From Acridotheres tristis (lineage: Eukaryota; Chordata; Aves; Passeriformes; Sturnidae): a stretch of 64,000 nt of DNA. This document shows positions 11,616 to 22,115 of the stretch, in pieces. Numbering within the stretch: the stretch's first letter is position 1; every line of letters starts with the position of its first letter. The stretch covers positions 13,740,501-13,804,500 of the forward strand of contig CM072891.1 of NCBI GenBank assembly GCA_037013685.1. The letters are read 5' to 3'. A model generated the notes under the pieces. It saw only the letters and a list, made by a program, of their open reading frames with translations. It had not been told where the DNA came from and did not search any database. The position numbers and the translations under genes were made by a program.

Positions 11616-12379
11616 TCAGAGTCTCTTGAATTTCTATCACTATTCTATTGCCACCAGCTACATGTCTTCAAGCTCTCAGGACTATCTTTTGTCCCCTATT
11701 ATGCTGGCCAAATAGTTTCAGTACAACAGAATATTTGTCCAGAAGGGAATTATTGTTCCTGCCACAAAAGGTTATTTGAAGTCACAGCTGCCACAGGGAT
11801 GAGTTTGATGGCACTGCAACCTTCAAAGACTTCAGTTTATTTCACTTGGAACTGTTTACAGGTTACAAGTTCCATGGCCTTGTGCAGGTTGCAAGACTAG
11901 GTGTCCACTCACTCAAAAAAACCATTTCAAACCCTAATTCTGTGAACTTTAAATTCTGTTTCAATAAAGCTACTCACCCCTCTATCTCTGCTTTAAGAAT
12001 TTTCTCCAATGAGGCTTTTTTCACAATTGTGTGCTTAAAACAGCTTCAAAACAGACACTGAAGCAATATTAAGAAGCAATTGTAACACATTCAATTCTAC
12101 CAACAGCTTTTCTGAGCCAAAGTCTCACCTTTCTTTGGTATAGAATATATAAATATATATTCAAACAAATGACTAGGAGGTGAGAGAAGAAGTTATTTCT
12201 ATGTTCAAGGAACTGACAAGTGACAACTGACCTTGAGATCACCTACCTGAAGCTGTGGACCTCAGCCCATGTTTCATAGGGGGCCCATCAACATGCTGGT
12301 CTGGTATTGACCACAGGATCATTCAAGCCTGTGCTCTGGTTTAGCTTAAAAGCTCTATATGCTGGGTCAGATTTGCAAG
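11616..12379. other. Gene-free unique sequence
   Basis: The 100-codon plus frame at 11598-11900 overlaps the CR1-like tail at its start and has no recognisable product. A TA-rich patch sits near 12145-12160. Nothing else was identified. Confidence 0.4.
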
Positions 12380-12560
12380 AGTTGGATTTTGTGGTAGGGC
12401 ACGGTGCCGCAGCCATCAGCCTCATTTGGATTCAAACAACGTAATGAGACTCGAGGGGTTTATCTGAAATATGAAAACACCATAAATATTCATTTTGAGA
12501 AAATCCTGCTCAGACAGGGAGCACAGAGCAGACTGATTTGTGCCCTGCTAATACCATCCG
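12380..12560. other. Possible conserved non-coding element
   Basis: This block mixes retained CpGs (for example CTCGAGG near 12450 and CATCCGG near 12555) with AT-rich regulatory-type motifs such as CATAAATATTCATTTTGAG near 12480-12500. The 201-codon plus frame that crosses it (12404-13009) runs through a 24-base poly(T), so I do not treat it as coding. Conservation is an inference and needs an alignment. Confidence 0.2.
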
Positions 12561-12910
12561 GCTGTGAGTGGGCAGAGAGACCCCAACACTGCCTGTTGGT
12601 CAGACCCATATCAGACCCGTGTGCTGGCTACACCTCCTCCTGCTGTCAGCAGCCCCACATTCCCCCAGGGAGCCGTGGGCTTCCACTGAGCAGCTCAGCA
12701 GGGACTTGCCATTCAGCTTACAGCAGGGAAAGCCAGTTCCCATGCCTTTCACGTATGCTGGCTGCAATGTGTTGCACATGGGTGCGAGGCAGGCACGATA
12801 GAGATACACAACGTTGGCCTGATTTAGTGGAAATGAAAATAACTAGACATATGTTAAGCACATTAAAAGCAGTGGTGCATATTGTGCCCTGCTTACTGTT
12901 ACTTCTCCCC

Positions 12911-12934
12911 TTTTTTTTTTTTTTTTTTTTTTTT
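12911..12934 (+). repeat. Homopolymer T(24)
   Basis: An uninterrupted run of 24 T on the plus strand follows CCCC. Read on the minus strand it is an A-tail-like tract, but no AATAAA precedes it and no SINE body was recognised. Confidence 0.9.
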
Positions 12935-14559
12935 GGTGGGGGAAAGATTCTTGCAGGTCCTCCCTCCCTGCCCACATGTAGCTTTATCAGGGAGAATGGA
13001 AAATTTTAGAAAAATCATGTGAATCTACTCTAGGGTCAAGATAATGTCCCTAATGATCAGAAGCAATGTCCTGAGTCCGAGAGGAGAATTTGGTGGAGGT
13101 TTCATTGAGTGCAGTGCATCCCCCTTGTCTGTGCCCCAGCATCAGCAACCCAGCGTCCCTCACCAGTCCCAGACATCTTTAGAGGAAAAGGACAGGCAGC
13201 AGCCACCTTAATCCAATTTCATCTAAGTATGTAATTAGGGCTGTACATCTGGGATCACTTTTTCTCCCCTTCAAAAGTTAAAAAGCTTTATGAACTAAAG
13301 GCAGGAAGAAGGGTTTGATCCAGCTTTGGGTGTTGAAAAATTCCTCTCATCTCAGCTCAGCAGTACAAGGCCCCAGAGGCTTGCACTCACCATTTGATGG
13401 CCCTGGGGGAAGCCAAAAACTTGTGCACTCATCCCAGAGCTGTCTCATTATAACCATTTCTTTGCTGTGTGTGCACAGAGTTTCTGTTTCTCCCCAGTAC
13501 AATCTTCTGGCCTTCTTTTGCCAAGGTGGGACAGCACATCAGTGAGCAGCTGCTCACCTGAGCATCCCACCAGGCTCTGGGGTTTTGCTTTTCCCAGACA
13601 TTATTGTTTGGAGGCACACACTTTATGGGGGATGTTTTCATGCAATGCTTTGTACAAAAAGGGCATCTCTTCCATCAATACGTGCCCCTGTTCATTCTCC
13701 ACATATGACAAGGTCCAAAAGAGGCTGGATATTTTCAGAGATAGCAAAATTACTCAAAAAACAATATCTAACGTGAATGTATTTTGGGCAGTTTTTCCAT
13801 CCCCTGCTTCATGAAAGGACTTTTTTGGCCTGGCATTCACAGCCAGCTTGTGGTCTAGGGAAAGATATTGAACATTTCTGCCTCTTTGTTAAAATTCACA
13901 CAGATAAACAGTTCCCTGAAGGTATGAAAATTTTGGAATGGAGGGAAGAGGCAAAGAGGAAGAACTGGGGAACATCATGCTGTGGATGTACTGTTGAAGA
14001 AATTCTCCAGGCAATGTAAATGACCCAAGAGGTTTACCAATTTCTTCCAATCCTTTCATAACAGTATCTTTTGCCCCTTCCAGTGGGACAACACTCAGTC
14101 AACTTTTGTGTGGTCAGCTGAAAGCCTGGAGACTGCTCAGGCAAAGCACATGCAGGTGAGGATATGTGGAAGCAGTAGACACTTAACAATGGATTTTAGG
14201 GCTCAAACACAGGATTTACTCCCAATAAGCAGGAGAGCAGAGAGAGAAGGCAGAGGCTGTTCCATGTGGACTCACAGGTGTCTCCTCCTGGAGAGCACAG
14301 AGGACAGTGTGGGAGCTGAGGTGGAGCTGATCACCTGCAGGTGGTCCTGTAGGCTGACCACTTGCCCAGCACCTCCACCACCACTGGCTCGCCCTCCATT
14401 TACAGTGGGCTCCAAATAAGCTGGAAAGATCAGAACATGCTTGATTTTAAAAGATTACCAAGAAGAAAAACAACTGATTCTGACCCCCACTCTTAGGCCT
14501 TGTTTCATCAGATTGGCTGGGCCAGTCTCAGCGTTTATGGAGGCAAAAATACACTCCTT
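12935..14559. other. Gene-free unique sequence
   Basis: Overlapping frames of 60-115 codons lie between 13315 and 14419 with no recognisable product. An acceptor-like TTTTTGGCTTCCCCCAG on the minus strand sits only 12 bases before an ATG|GTGAGT donor at 13391, too close for an ordinary exon. No repeat was recognised. Confidence 0.4.
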
Positions 14560-14650
14560 TAACTGCAGCTTTTGAGCCAAACCCTCAGCTGGTGTGGCAC
14601 TATTTTCAATGGAGCTGTGCTAATTTGCAGCAGTCTTGTGTCTGACCTTC
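14560..14650. repeat. Possible ancient amniote palindromic repeat relic
   Basis: CTCAGCTGGTGTGGCAC, then TCAATGGAGCTGTGCTAATT and GCAGCAG, resembles an old palindromic sequence that I associate with turtle, crocodilian and bird genomes. In that repeat an AGCTGGTGTAA...CATTGA arm faces TCAATGGAGCTA...TTACACC. The match is from memory and short, so confidence is low. Confidence 0.25.
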
Positions 14651-15439
14651 TTCTGGGGATCAATTCAATGTGAAGAGAATGAGGATTATAGGAGAGTAAC
14701 CTCAGCCTTTCTTCTAATATAAATCACAGAGGAGCAAAGTTGGCAACTGATGCTGGTCAGAGAAAGCTGATGGAATTGCACTCTGCAAAAATATTCCCTT
14801 CCATCAAGATAAAACTGATACTTCTGTTGTTATGTGAAGAAGAAACCTGGGGGAAGGGAAGGAATTTCAACAATGCCAGTAAAAAACACAAGTTATTTTA
14901 ATATTCTGGAACAAAGAAATCACCCTTTCCTTTTTGATAAAAAGTCTTGCTATTTTTTTCTTCTAAGTCATGCTATATTTAGTATAAGAAAATAGTTAAA
15001 AAATTTGAAATACAAAATCAATCATGAATATTGCAATGGATCCCAAATATATTTTTCTGTAGAATTTTGTGTCATAGAGATGTTAACCTAGGAAGGGTTG
15101 ATCAGATTTGGAGCGGAACCAAACTCCCAAATTTTGAACTATTTCATGAAACAAGTATTTCATTCACTTCACTGAACAAATCAGAAAACTTCAGTTTATT
15201 GTAGTAAAAAGGTGAATGCTTCCTTCTACTTCCTAACTGCTTTGTAGCCTTCCCAAACACTAAAGATGTCTGTTTTCATTTGAGACTCAACAATCTCAGT
15301 CCCAGAAAAGTTACAAAGAAGCTTGTCTGAGCAACTTGCGTTTACCCACTTAAAAAATAAATAAATTCAAGTGCACTAAGCAAAGGATTACAAAGTCAGA
15401 TTTTAAGATAGACCCTGAAGAAACTTATTTGTAGATGGG

Positions 15440-15545
15440 CTTAAAGTGTGGATAATAGTACTGACTCACCATTATGAGCTGCTTTGAGGTCTAGGGATAA
15501 AAGGGTTTATGTTAGTACTAGGTATTATTACATTTTATTGTTAAT
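15440..15545 (+). repeat. MIR/CORE-SINE-like 3' region
   Basis: GGATAATAGTACTGACTCACC is close to the MIR phrase for the region after the CORE. It is followed in the expected order by GAGCTGCTTTGAGG and by TTAGTACTAGGTATTATTA, the usual MIR-like end. The 5' half is missing or too diverged to see. Confidence 0.4.
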
Positions 15546-16570
15546 TTCAAAAGCTAGAAAATTAATAACAAGCAGAAAAAGAATCTTTCAGTGAAATTAA
15601 GGACTTAACCTGATAAGAGATCCCAAATGTCAACACTCTGGCATTAGGACTGCCCCTCCAGCCCTTTTTACCTTGCTGGCCCTTTTTAAACCCCTTCAGT
15701 GTGGAATGAGTCAAAAAACTGCAGGTACTTGGACTTGAAAATTCATAGGGTTTTTCATAACCTATGTCTTCTTCTGTAGGTGTTGTCATGTATGACTTTG
15801 TTGCTTGTCATGCTGTCAGAGAGAGCCCCTACACACACTCTCAAACACACGTTTTTCCTCCCATACACACTCTATCCTTAACAGGTAGCACATACAGCAC
15901 AAAAGGGGGAGAAACAAGAAAGTACTGGGAAATCAACATCTGGTTTGAATAATTCCCCTATTTAAATTTTTACTTAGAGAACTCCCATTGGTATAAAATA
16001 ATTGAACTAGGTTATTTACAGCTGAAAATCCTGGTAGCACTCTTCCTCTCTGGTTTCATGTTGTGGATCGTCACACCTTGGCTCCTAAAGCCTCACTGGG
16101 GATTTGTATTGCAGGTACCACACAGCAAAGGCAGATCCACATTCCTCCCTGCCTCCTCCTCCCATTGGCAGACATTAAAATATGTTGCCTTGCTTTCTCC
16201 TGCTCCTCTCCTTTATTAGGAGACGTTGAACTTATAACAAATACACTTCACTTTGCAAAAAGCAGTGTAATTAGCCTTGCTTTTTTTGGCTTGCATGTGT
16301 GTGGTAAAATGTCTAGTAATAGTTGGCAAGGCTTCTGCAGGGAATGAGATTCCCATGGTTAGATCTAAAGCCCAAATACTTGGAACAAATTAACACCAGC
16401 CAAGAAAGTGAGGTTAATTACTGGAACACTTGGAAAAGGAGGTCTCCCTAGCCTAGAAAACTGCAATACACTATCTGCATGTATGGTATGTGGCCAACTA
16501 GGATATCTCCCTCTCTTTCTTTCTCTTACTTGCTCTCTTTCCTTCTTTCCTTTTTGTGTCCCAACTGCAG
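15546..16570. other. Gene-free; pyrimidine-rich run at 16500-16555
   Basis: No gene is supported. The pyrimidine-rich run at 16500-16555 forms a very strong acceptor context that ends in CAACTGCAG at 16570, described with the next feature. Confidence 0.4.
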
Positions 16571-16804
16571 ACAAATGTCAGAGCCACTGAGAGCAAAGAT
16601 TTCATTTTTCTCTGACCCGCTGCTCCATCAGGCCAGTGCCATCGATGGCCCTGGAAGCTACTCAAAGCTGAGAAACGCTGCCATCAGGGGCTGGCTCTCC
16701 TTCTGTCTATGTTTTCTCATTAGTGGTTTTGCGTTGTTGAAAGGCATCTTCATTGGAGGCCCAGTATTCCAGCAACATGCTGCTTTAATCTGGGGTGGGC
16801 ACTG
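16571..16804 (+). other. Candidate terminal exon or conserved element
   Basis: Directly after a long pyrimidine tract and CAACTGCAG, the frame starting MSEPLRAKISFFSDP is open for 76 codons to TGA at 16802-16804. It includes a hydrophobic span (about residues 40-63, GWLSFCLCFLISGFALLKGI) long enough for one membrane pass. The upstream part of the frame is also open across the pyrimidine tract, as expected by chance. The DNA has several retained CpGs and continues into a similarly dense block to about 16990. It may be conserved regulatory sequence, not protein. No family is recognised. Confidence 0.2.
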
Positions 16805-17359
16805 AGGCTTTCAAAAACACAGCCTACGACCCAACAGGAGAACAGTCATCTTCCCTAATATGCTCTTTGGAGAGCAAATCTGTAAATCCTGTAGGCCCCT
16901 AAACATCTGCCTTTGGTAACGTTTTAATGGGGAAAATTTGCCTAGTAACCACATTGCCGTTGACCTTTGATGTGTGAGGAATGTATACATGCACATGTCT
17001 GGGGGGAGCTGTGCATGGGAGAAAACCTGTGAAATCGAGGTTGCAAAACCGTGGAGGTGGAAGCTACGTAGTCCAGCTCAGTTACCTGTGCACCTTTAGG
17101 AGGGCTCCCTCATGTGTTTGCTTTACTCATGACACAGCCTTCTGTGGCATGAGGACAAGGCTTTTTTCCATGGGATGGCTGCCTCACTCTGTGCTCAGGA
17201 GGGATACTGTTCATTACAGGAACAGCTATTCAAGATTTTGTTTTCTCTTCATTGTTCAGCTTGTGACCTCAAGCCTTACTGACTGCGCACTATTCAAATC
17301 CTCCTCTGAAAACAACATCATTTTGTTTTCTCATGGGCTTCTCTATAGCACTCATGACA

Positions 17360-17465
17360 ATAGTATCAAAGTGTCTCGTAAAGATTAATTCGTCTATTTT
17401 TGCTACAGCCCCAGGAGGCAAGTTGGTATTTTCTTCATTCTCCAAATGTTGAACTGAAAGCATAA
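17360..17465 (-). repeat. MIR-like fragment, reverse orientation
   Basis: On the plus strand, AAGTGTCTCGTAAAGATTAATT precedes CCCAGGAGGCAAGTTGGTA and TTTTCTTCATTCTCCAAATG. This is the order expected for a reverse MIR: CTTTACA...ATTAA, GTGAGGTAGGTA, then TTATCCCCATTTTACAGATG. Divergence is high. Confidence 0.4.
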
Positions 17466-18269
17466 ACCCTGTCTATACAATCATGGGTGCAGTTTACTAA
17501 GCAGCTAAACCCGTGGTGTCCTCTGAGGCCCCATGACTGTTTCAAGCAGTGCCTGCATGGTCCGTCAGGCTACATCTGGTTTCAGCATGTGCACTGCCTG
17601 ACCCCCTGGCCACGCTTGCAAACTTACAAAATTGAATCTAGTCTTGAAGGCAGCCTCAGGGCCTTTGACAGTATAGACATAGCCATATGGTCAACAGTGT
17701 GTCTACAAGATCCGTGGTAAGCATTAATTTTAAATCCTGTCATTGAGATGCCTAGGTCTTGATTTTTCCTCTTGCTTGTCATTAACCAGCATTGCAGATG
17801 TTCATAGCAGAGTTCCTGCCAACCTCAGTCCCAGCTGAGACCCCAGGGTCTCAGGCTGGGTCCCCAGAAAATGAGAACCTACATCTAGGAGCCCTCAGTG
17901 AACAATTCACTGGAGGCAGCATGGCCCAGCCTCTGCGAGGCCAAACCTTCTGGTCTCACAACTCCCTCAGGTACAGCTCATCCCATTGCCCATCCTGCTT
18001 CAGCTGTCTCTCACTTGCTGTCACCTGCAGGAGTCCAGAGCTCCCCTCTTTGCTGGAGCATGGCAGCAGACCTGTGGGAAAGAGGCTTCAAGAATGTAAC
18101 ACATGATCTGCCCAAAAGGGTGGGATTACCACCGTGTATAGATTTAATCCAAGTATTTCCTGACTTTTGAGTGATCAAATAGAAAACCTTGGTAATGTTC
18201 CCTTAGGACAGGGATGCCTTATTTCCTACGTTTTAAAGTAAGCTAGGGGACAGCACAGGCATGTCAAAG
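17466..18269. other. Gene-free unique sequence
   Basis: Two overlapping plus frames (17792-18106 and 17898-18170) have no recognised product. No repeat or RNA gene was identified. Confidence 0.4.
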
Positions 18270-18551
18270 TAGCCATACCATGGATGTCTACAGGGTTTGC
18301 CATCAAGATGGCAACTTTCATGGGCACGTCTCTGTGCCAGGAGTTAAGCTGGCAGGAGTAACAGATCCTCTCCACGTGGTTTTTCTAAGTATTATAACTT
18401 GGCCAAATGTGAGTAGTTTTTCACAGAGACAGACAAAGCCCATCCCCAACACAAAAGCCACCTCTTCTGCCAAGTGTCCGATTGCACTTCCAAAGCACAG
18501 GGGTTCAAGGGCTTTCCAAATAAAAGGTTGTAAAAAAAAAAAAAAAAAAAA
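18270..18551 (+). pseudogene. Probable retroposed 3' end with poly(A) tail
   Basis: AATAAA at 18520-18525 is followed after seven bases by a run of 19 A (18533-18551) and then G plus six A. That spacing is what a reverse-transcribed, polyadenylated transcript leaves behind. The upstream sequence is unique-looking and contains no CR1 or MIR signature. The source gene and the 5' boundary are unknown, and target-site duplications could not be defined. The start given here is arbitrary. A chance hexamer next to an A run is the alternative. Confidence 0.35.
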
Positions 18552-19082
18552 GAAAAAAGCAACAAAGCAAACAATGTATTTTTCCAGGCTTCTTCTCAGA
18601 AACACTATGTCATTTTGGCTGAAATTTCTGTAAATAATTCAGTTTGAGGCAAACACCCTGTACCTAAAATTTAAGACCAAACAGTTGAAGCTGTCAAAGT
18701 TACAAATAAGTGAAAGAGTCTATAACTAAAAATGTTAGTCAAACTTACTAATAAGCAGTTTTGCCGCTGCATGTGATGCATTATATGCATTATATGGCAT
18801 TTGTACATATTCAATATGGGCTGATACATCAGGCTGACTTTTAAAGTTGTTCTGAGAATCCTGCCCTGAGAAACAGACCCATACTGAATGCGTGCTGTGC
18901 CATTTAGAAAAGAATATTGGAAAATGGACAGAGAGAGGAGACAAAATACACTGTAGTGACAAGAAATTAATCAGTGCAGTATATAGCCCAGAAGGGCTCT
19001 CTTCTTCTGCCAACCCAGCCTCTGGGGCTTTCCAGATTCTTAGACTAAGGAGTCAAGCAAAATATGGAAATACAGGCCTGAA
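18552..19082. other. Gene-free; short tandem ATGCATTAT motif near 18776
   Basis: TGCATTATATGCATTATATG at about 18777-18797 is a two-copy tandem motif. No gene or other repeat was recognised. Confidence 0.4.
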
Positions 19083-19300
19083 AGCAGGGAATTCATCTAG
19101 CCCAGCCCTCATATCTAAACTAGGATTAAACCAACTTATTCTTGACCAAGTGACATCTAAATTTTTCTTCCAGCACTTCAGAAAGAGGATCCTCAGTACC
19201 CCCAGCATTTCCCAGTGCTGAACTGAAAGTACTTAGAATAGCTTAATTCAATTTCAAACAGCCTATTCACTGCAAACTGAACACATTCTTTCTACCTCTG
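19083..19300 (-). repeat. Old CR1/L3-type LINE fragment, reverse orientation
   Basis: TTCATCTAGCCCAGCCCTC, then AGGATTAAACCAACTTATTC, TTGACCAAGTGACATC, TTTTTCTTCCAGCACTTCAG and CCCAGCATTTCCCAGTGCT follow the order of an old reverse-oriented CR1. In those elements TCATCTAGTCCA is followed by AGGATTAAACCAATTATTC, TTGACAAATG, an AAACTTCCAG motif and TTCCAGTGCTT. The match spans over 150 bases in order, which makes chance unlikely. Confidence 0.6.
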
Positions 19301-20979
19301 CCCAGTGTTAGCAGGGAGCATGAACGATCACTGTTCTTTCCAGAAGCAGCTTTACATACAGGATGACTTTCACATTTCCCCCAGCATTCTCTCTTTTCTG
19401 AACATACATGAAATTCCTTTGCTCTTTCCCAGAAGTTGCGTTTTCTAACTCTTACTATTCTGGACTGTCTTCACTACATCTTCCTGAAGTGCAATACCTA
19501 ATACAAGAGAGAATGGGTGTAAAGCAAAAGTCATATCTAAGCAGCCCATCTGCTTACAGCACCTCCATTTCTCTCAGCTAATGCTGGGTCAGCAAACTGC
19601 TTGACATGTGTAGGAAAAACTCCAATTCAAGAGTAGTCATGAGACTAATTTTACAGCTAAGGTAATACAACCCAGCATTTAGGATGGCCCAGAATAAGGT
19701 GAGACATTAAGCCTATAAGCCTTACAAAGACTTGCCTGGTACTCCGGCCACAAAGTCAGAGTTCAACAGGGTAATTACCTTGCCTAAAACATTCATTTTG
19801 CCATATTGCAAAATCAGGTTGATGGGAGGTTTTTTGCTGTGCAACTGCATCATATTGTTGGCTAATGATCTTGGATGTTTTTTAACCAGTTTTGTGCTGT
19901 CTTCAACCTGCTCATGCTTTTCTGTTCACATGGAAGGATATCTGAGGGCTTTCTTGATGCCAAGGTATAACATAGACATGGGTTTTATCTGGAGCCACAC
20001 AGCCATCTACCATTTTCAAGAGAGAATTCTATTTTGTGTTTCTTTATCTGAAACACCTTGTACAAAATTAGGACCTAATATGTTTCTCAAGCCAATATAT
20101 CATAGAGTAAGGGCTCCCAGTTATCAGAAATACGTCCATAGCGGTATCTAGGTACCTGACATTCCTTCCACAGCTCACAAAGTACACCTGTGGTGCCAGA
20201 AACAGACAGCTACTAATGAGATATAGTACTTTACATTCCAGCTTAGCCAGGCTACCTCTGCTCAGCAAAGCACATACTCCTCATTAAAAACAAGCTTGCT
20301 TACTGCCCTAGAACCTTAAATCATTTCCCTATTAAGAAGTCTGTATGTCCTCTTTGCTCTTTTGACTACTCTAAAACCACTCTTACCTTGCTAACATTTG
20401 CAGAGCACATTAAGCAGCATCATATGCCCAGAGGATGCTTTGTGCCCTCTGTGATAATCCAGAATCTCCTAGCTGTGCAAACGTGCACATGGACATATGA
20501 CCCTGCAGTCTCCTGTTAAAGAAAAAGAAATATTTCTGAGCCCTGCAAGTTTAGTGAATCCATCACACAGCACAGGAGTTTTGAAAGTTCACACAACAGC
20601 AAAATCACTGTGTTTATGCATGGAACAAAGGGAAAGGGAGGCAGGTACAACACTACAGTTACTGTGGCCATTTACCAACTTGTTTTCATACCCCTATAAT
20701 GAGGTGCTGAGGAAGGCGTAGGTCACACAACAGAAATCAGCATTCACATGTGTTCTTTGTAGGATCATCTCCCATGTGTTAAGGCTATGCTCCGTAGAAA
20801 AAAGAAGAGCGATACAAATGTGCCCAGACTTGCAATTGCTACCCATGGAGGCAGCCATCCCAGGGCCTGGGCATGCCCAGAGGCTGCAGGTTTGGGCACA
20901 TCCCAGCAAGATGGGGAATTGTGCTTCCTTCCCAGCCTTTGAATGCTGTATCTGCAGTCAGCACGGATGATCTGTAGCT
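19301..20979. other. Gene-free unique sequence
   Basis: The 139-codon plus frame at 19732-20151 and the 117-codon minus frame at 21118-20765 have no recognisable domains or paired splice signals. No repeats were identified. Confidence 0.4.
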
Positions 20980-21036
20980 CTTGTGTGTGCTCATGGAATG
21001 TCTTGCAGTAGGGAAGGGTGAGAAAACCTCTGACCA
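20980..21036 (+). repeat. Diverged direct repeat, copy 1
   Basis: CTTGTGTGTGCT followed by TAGGGAAGGGTGAGAAAACC and TCTGACCA recurs at 21574-21630 with a similar internal spacing. The shared part is about 55 bases, with only a few differences in its second half. The unit is not one I recognise. Confidence 0.55.
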
Positions 21037-21573
21037 GTCTGCAAATGTGATCTCTTCTTGGCAAAATGAGGGCACAAGTAGGAGCTGTAAGCTGGGACTG
21101 TGGAGATAAGTTCACCAAGGCACACAGAGGAAATCACTGTAAGAATACAAAGCTCTCTGATACTGTTGCTACATACCTCTTAGTGGAAGGTGGTGTGTAC
21201 AATAAATACATATTGCAAAATAGGGCTTACTTCCTTAAAAAATCATTTCACTCCATTCTCCAAGGTGTTGCTCAAAGCAAATATAATTTTATTGCTGACA
21301 GTTTAGAGGAGCTGTTATTCCAGGGCTGGTGGGAGGCAGCTGTATTTGGCTCATTTCATCACTTGCATATGGAGAAAATGTTGTTATTAGACTCTCTCAA
21401 AGTTGAAATTTATTTCCCTGAACCCCGGCTTCCAGCTGTGAGAAACAGAGACTTCCAGCACTGGTGGCATATGAGGACCAGGACATGCATCCTTAGCTCA
21501 AGCACATGAAGGTCTTGACAGCTGTTCTTGGACTGTATTTGTGTTTTCCTGCATAAAGGCACAAAAACTGTTT
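21037..21573. other. Unique sequence between the two direct repeats
   Basis: A 147-codon plus frame (21066-21509) fills most of this interval. It has no recognisable domain and no clear splice context. I do not call a gene. Confidence 0.35.
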
Positions 21574-21630
21574 CTTGTGTGTGCTTGATGACTGACTTGT
21601 ATTAGGGAAGGGTGAGAAACCCTCTGGCCA
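21574..21630 (+). repeat. Diverged direct repeat, copy 2
   Basis: CTTGTGTGTGCTTGATG followed by TTAGGGAAGGGTGAGAAACC and CTCTGGCCA. It lies 594 bases downstream of copy 1 in the same orientation. Sequence after the shared core ends in a TGTAAGATAGG-like phrase here and GCAAAATGAGG at copy 1, so both may be parts of a longer unrecognised dispersed repeat. Confidence 0.55.
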
Positions 21631-21974
21631 TGAGTGTGAGCTCTAGTTGAGCTCCCTTTCTGTAAGATAGGAAATGTCCTGGCTCTGCTTGGAATCCACT
21701 ATCCACATGTTCTTTCCTTCATAAGGTCTGGCAAATTCGAAAAAAGCATAACTCGGGCTTTGGTACACCTGTGAGTGACCCTTCTTTAGATAATTTTCCT
21801 TAGAATTTCCACAACCCTTCTGAGAGCCTGCAAACATCTTTTCTTAATAACTGCATTGCATCATGAGAAGCAATATGCCTTATTACCGATTTATTCTTCA
21901 TCCAAGATGTCAGAATAGCTTTTCAAAGATGCTTTAGTTAGGCCCCATAATCTCTCCAGCAGAGCAGTTGTTTC

Positions 21975-22115
21975 TGTTATCCTCTGAAGGCAATGGACCC
22001 AAGGTACAGAAAAATGAAGTAACCTGCCCACAGCTGCACAATATATCTGTCACAAAGCTGCAGAGTCCAAGAAGCCCAGCTCCCAATCTTAAGTGTTAAC
22101 CACTAGACTGTGATC
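21975..22115 (-). repeat. MIR-like SINE fossil, reverse orientation
   Basis: AATGAAGTAACCTGCCCACAG, then CTGCAGAGTCCAAGAAGCCC and AGTGTTAACCACTAGACTG follow the full order of a reverse MIR: GGTTAAGTAACTTGCCCAAGG, TGGCAGAGCCGGGATTCGAACC, then TCTTAACCACTACACT. This is the clearest SINE relic in the window. Confidence 0.65.

Noticed and set aside
12404..13009. 201-codon plus frame as a gene
   Set aside because: It runs through the T(24) homopolymer as a polyphenylalanine stretch, has no domain and is overlapped by other frames.
13391..13450. Minus-strand exon between a strong acceptor and an ATG|GTGAGT donor
   Set aside because: The two sites are only 12 bases apart and no alternative acceptor gives a sensible exon.
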